6,344 bases of DNA from an uncultured Bacilli bacterium. GTDB taxonomy: Bacteria > Bacillota_I > Bacilli_A > ML615J-28 > CAG-698. The DNA lies in NCBI GenBank assembly GCA_947624315.1, contig CANQJU010000070.1, forward strand, positions 1 to 6,344. Direction: 5' to 3'. Of the stretch, positions 6,344 through 6,344 are shown in pieces (positions within the stretch are counted from its first letter, which is position 1; each line of letters begins with the position of its first letter). The position numbers and the translations under genes were made by a program. The notes under the pieces were generated by a model that ran no database searches, had not been told where the DNA came from, and worked only from the letters and a program-made list of their open reading frames with translations.

Positions 6344-6344
6344 G

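Noticed and set aside
6282..6344. Plus-strand proline-rich frame at the right edge
   Set aside because: It is the complement of the glycine-codon run on the minus strand, where the reading continues into a recognisable gene context.

Overview
The window is AT-rich (by eye roughly 30% G+C). All four of its genes are read leftwards, on the minus strand. Low G+C, AGGAGG-type ribosome binding sites, TTG/GTG starts and a BspA-type leucine-rich repeat protein with an Ig-like domain suggest an uncultured, gut-type low-GC Bacillota (Bacilli or Mollicutes-like lineage). This placement is inference. The genetic code looks standard: TGG encodes Trp, and TGA is used once as a stop at a place that gives a family-typical protein length.

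Right part (about 5016-6344): a putative surface protein. It has an N-terminal globular region, BspA-type LRRs, a bacterial Ig-like (Big_2) domain and a C-terminal LRR cap. It is followed by a clear Rho-independent terminator. Its 5' end is cut by the window edge and appears to carry a one-base frameshift. A glycine-zipper-like reading frame fills the last ~57 bases and would join the LRR frame if one A were added to an AAAA run.

Middle (about 4810-4984): an intergenic control region. It holds the terminator, a strong extended -10 promoter (TTGTAA-N17-TATAAT with an upstream TG), and a leader of about 125 nt with two inverted repeats and a GGAGG ribosome binding site.

Left part (3-4809): a compact three-gene operon. 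In order of transcription it encodes an 833-residue soluble coiled-coil protein of unknown function, a free-standing B3/B4-domain protein related to the editing domain of the PheRS beta chain, and glutaminyl-tRNA synthetase. Intergenic gaps are 2 and 5 nt, so the three are probably co-transcribed and partly translationally coupled. Two of the three point to tRNA charging or its quality control; how the coiled-coil protein fits is not evident. No RNA genes, CRISPR arrays, insertion sequences or attachment sites were seen.
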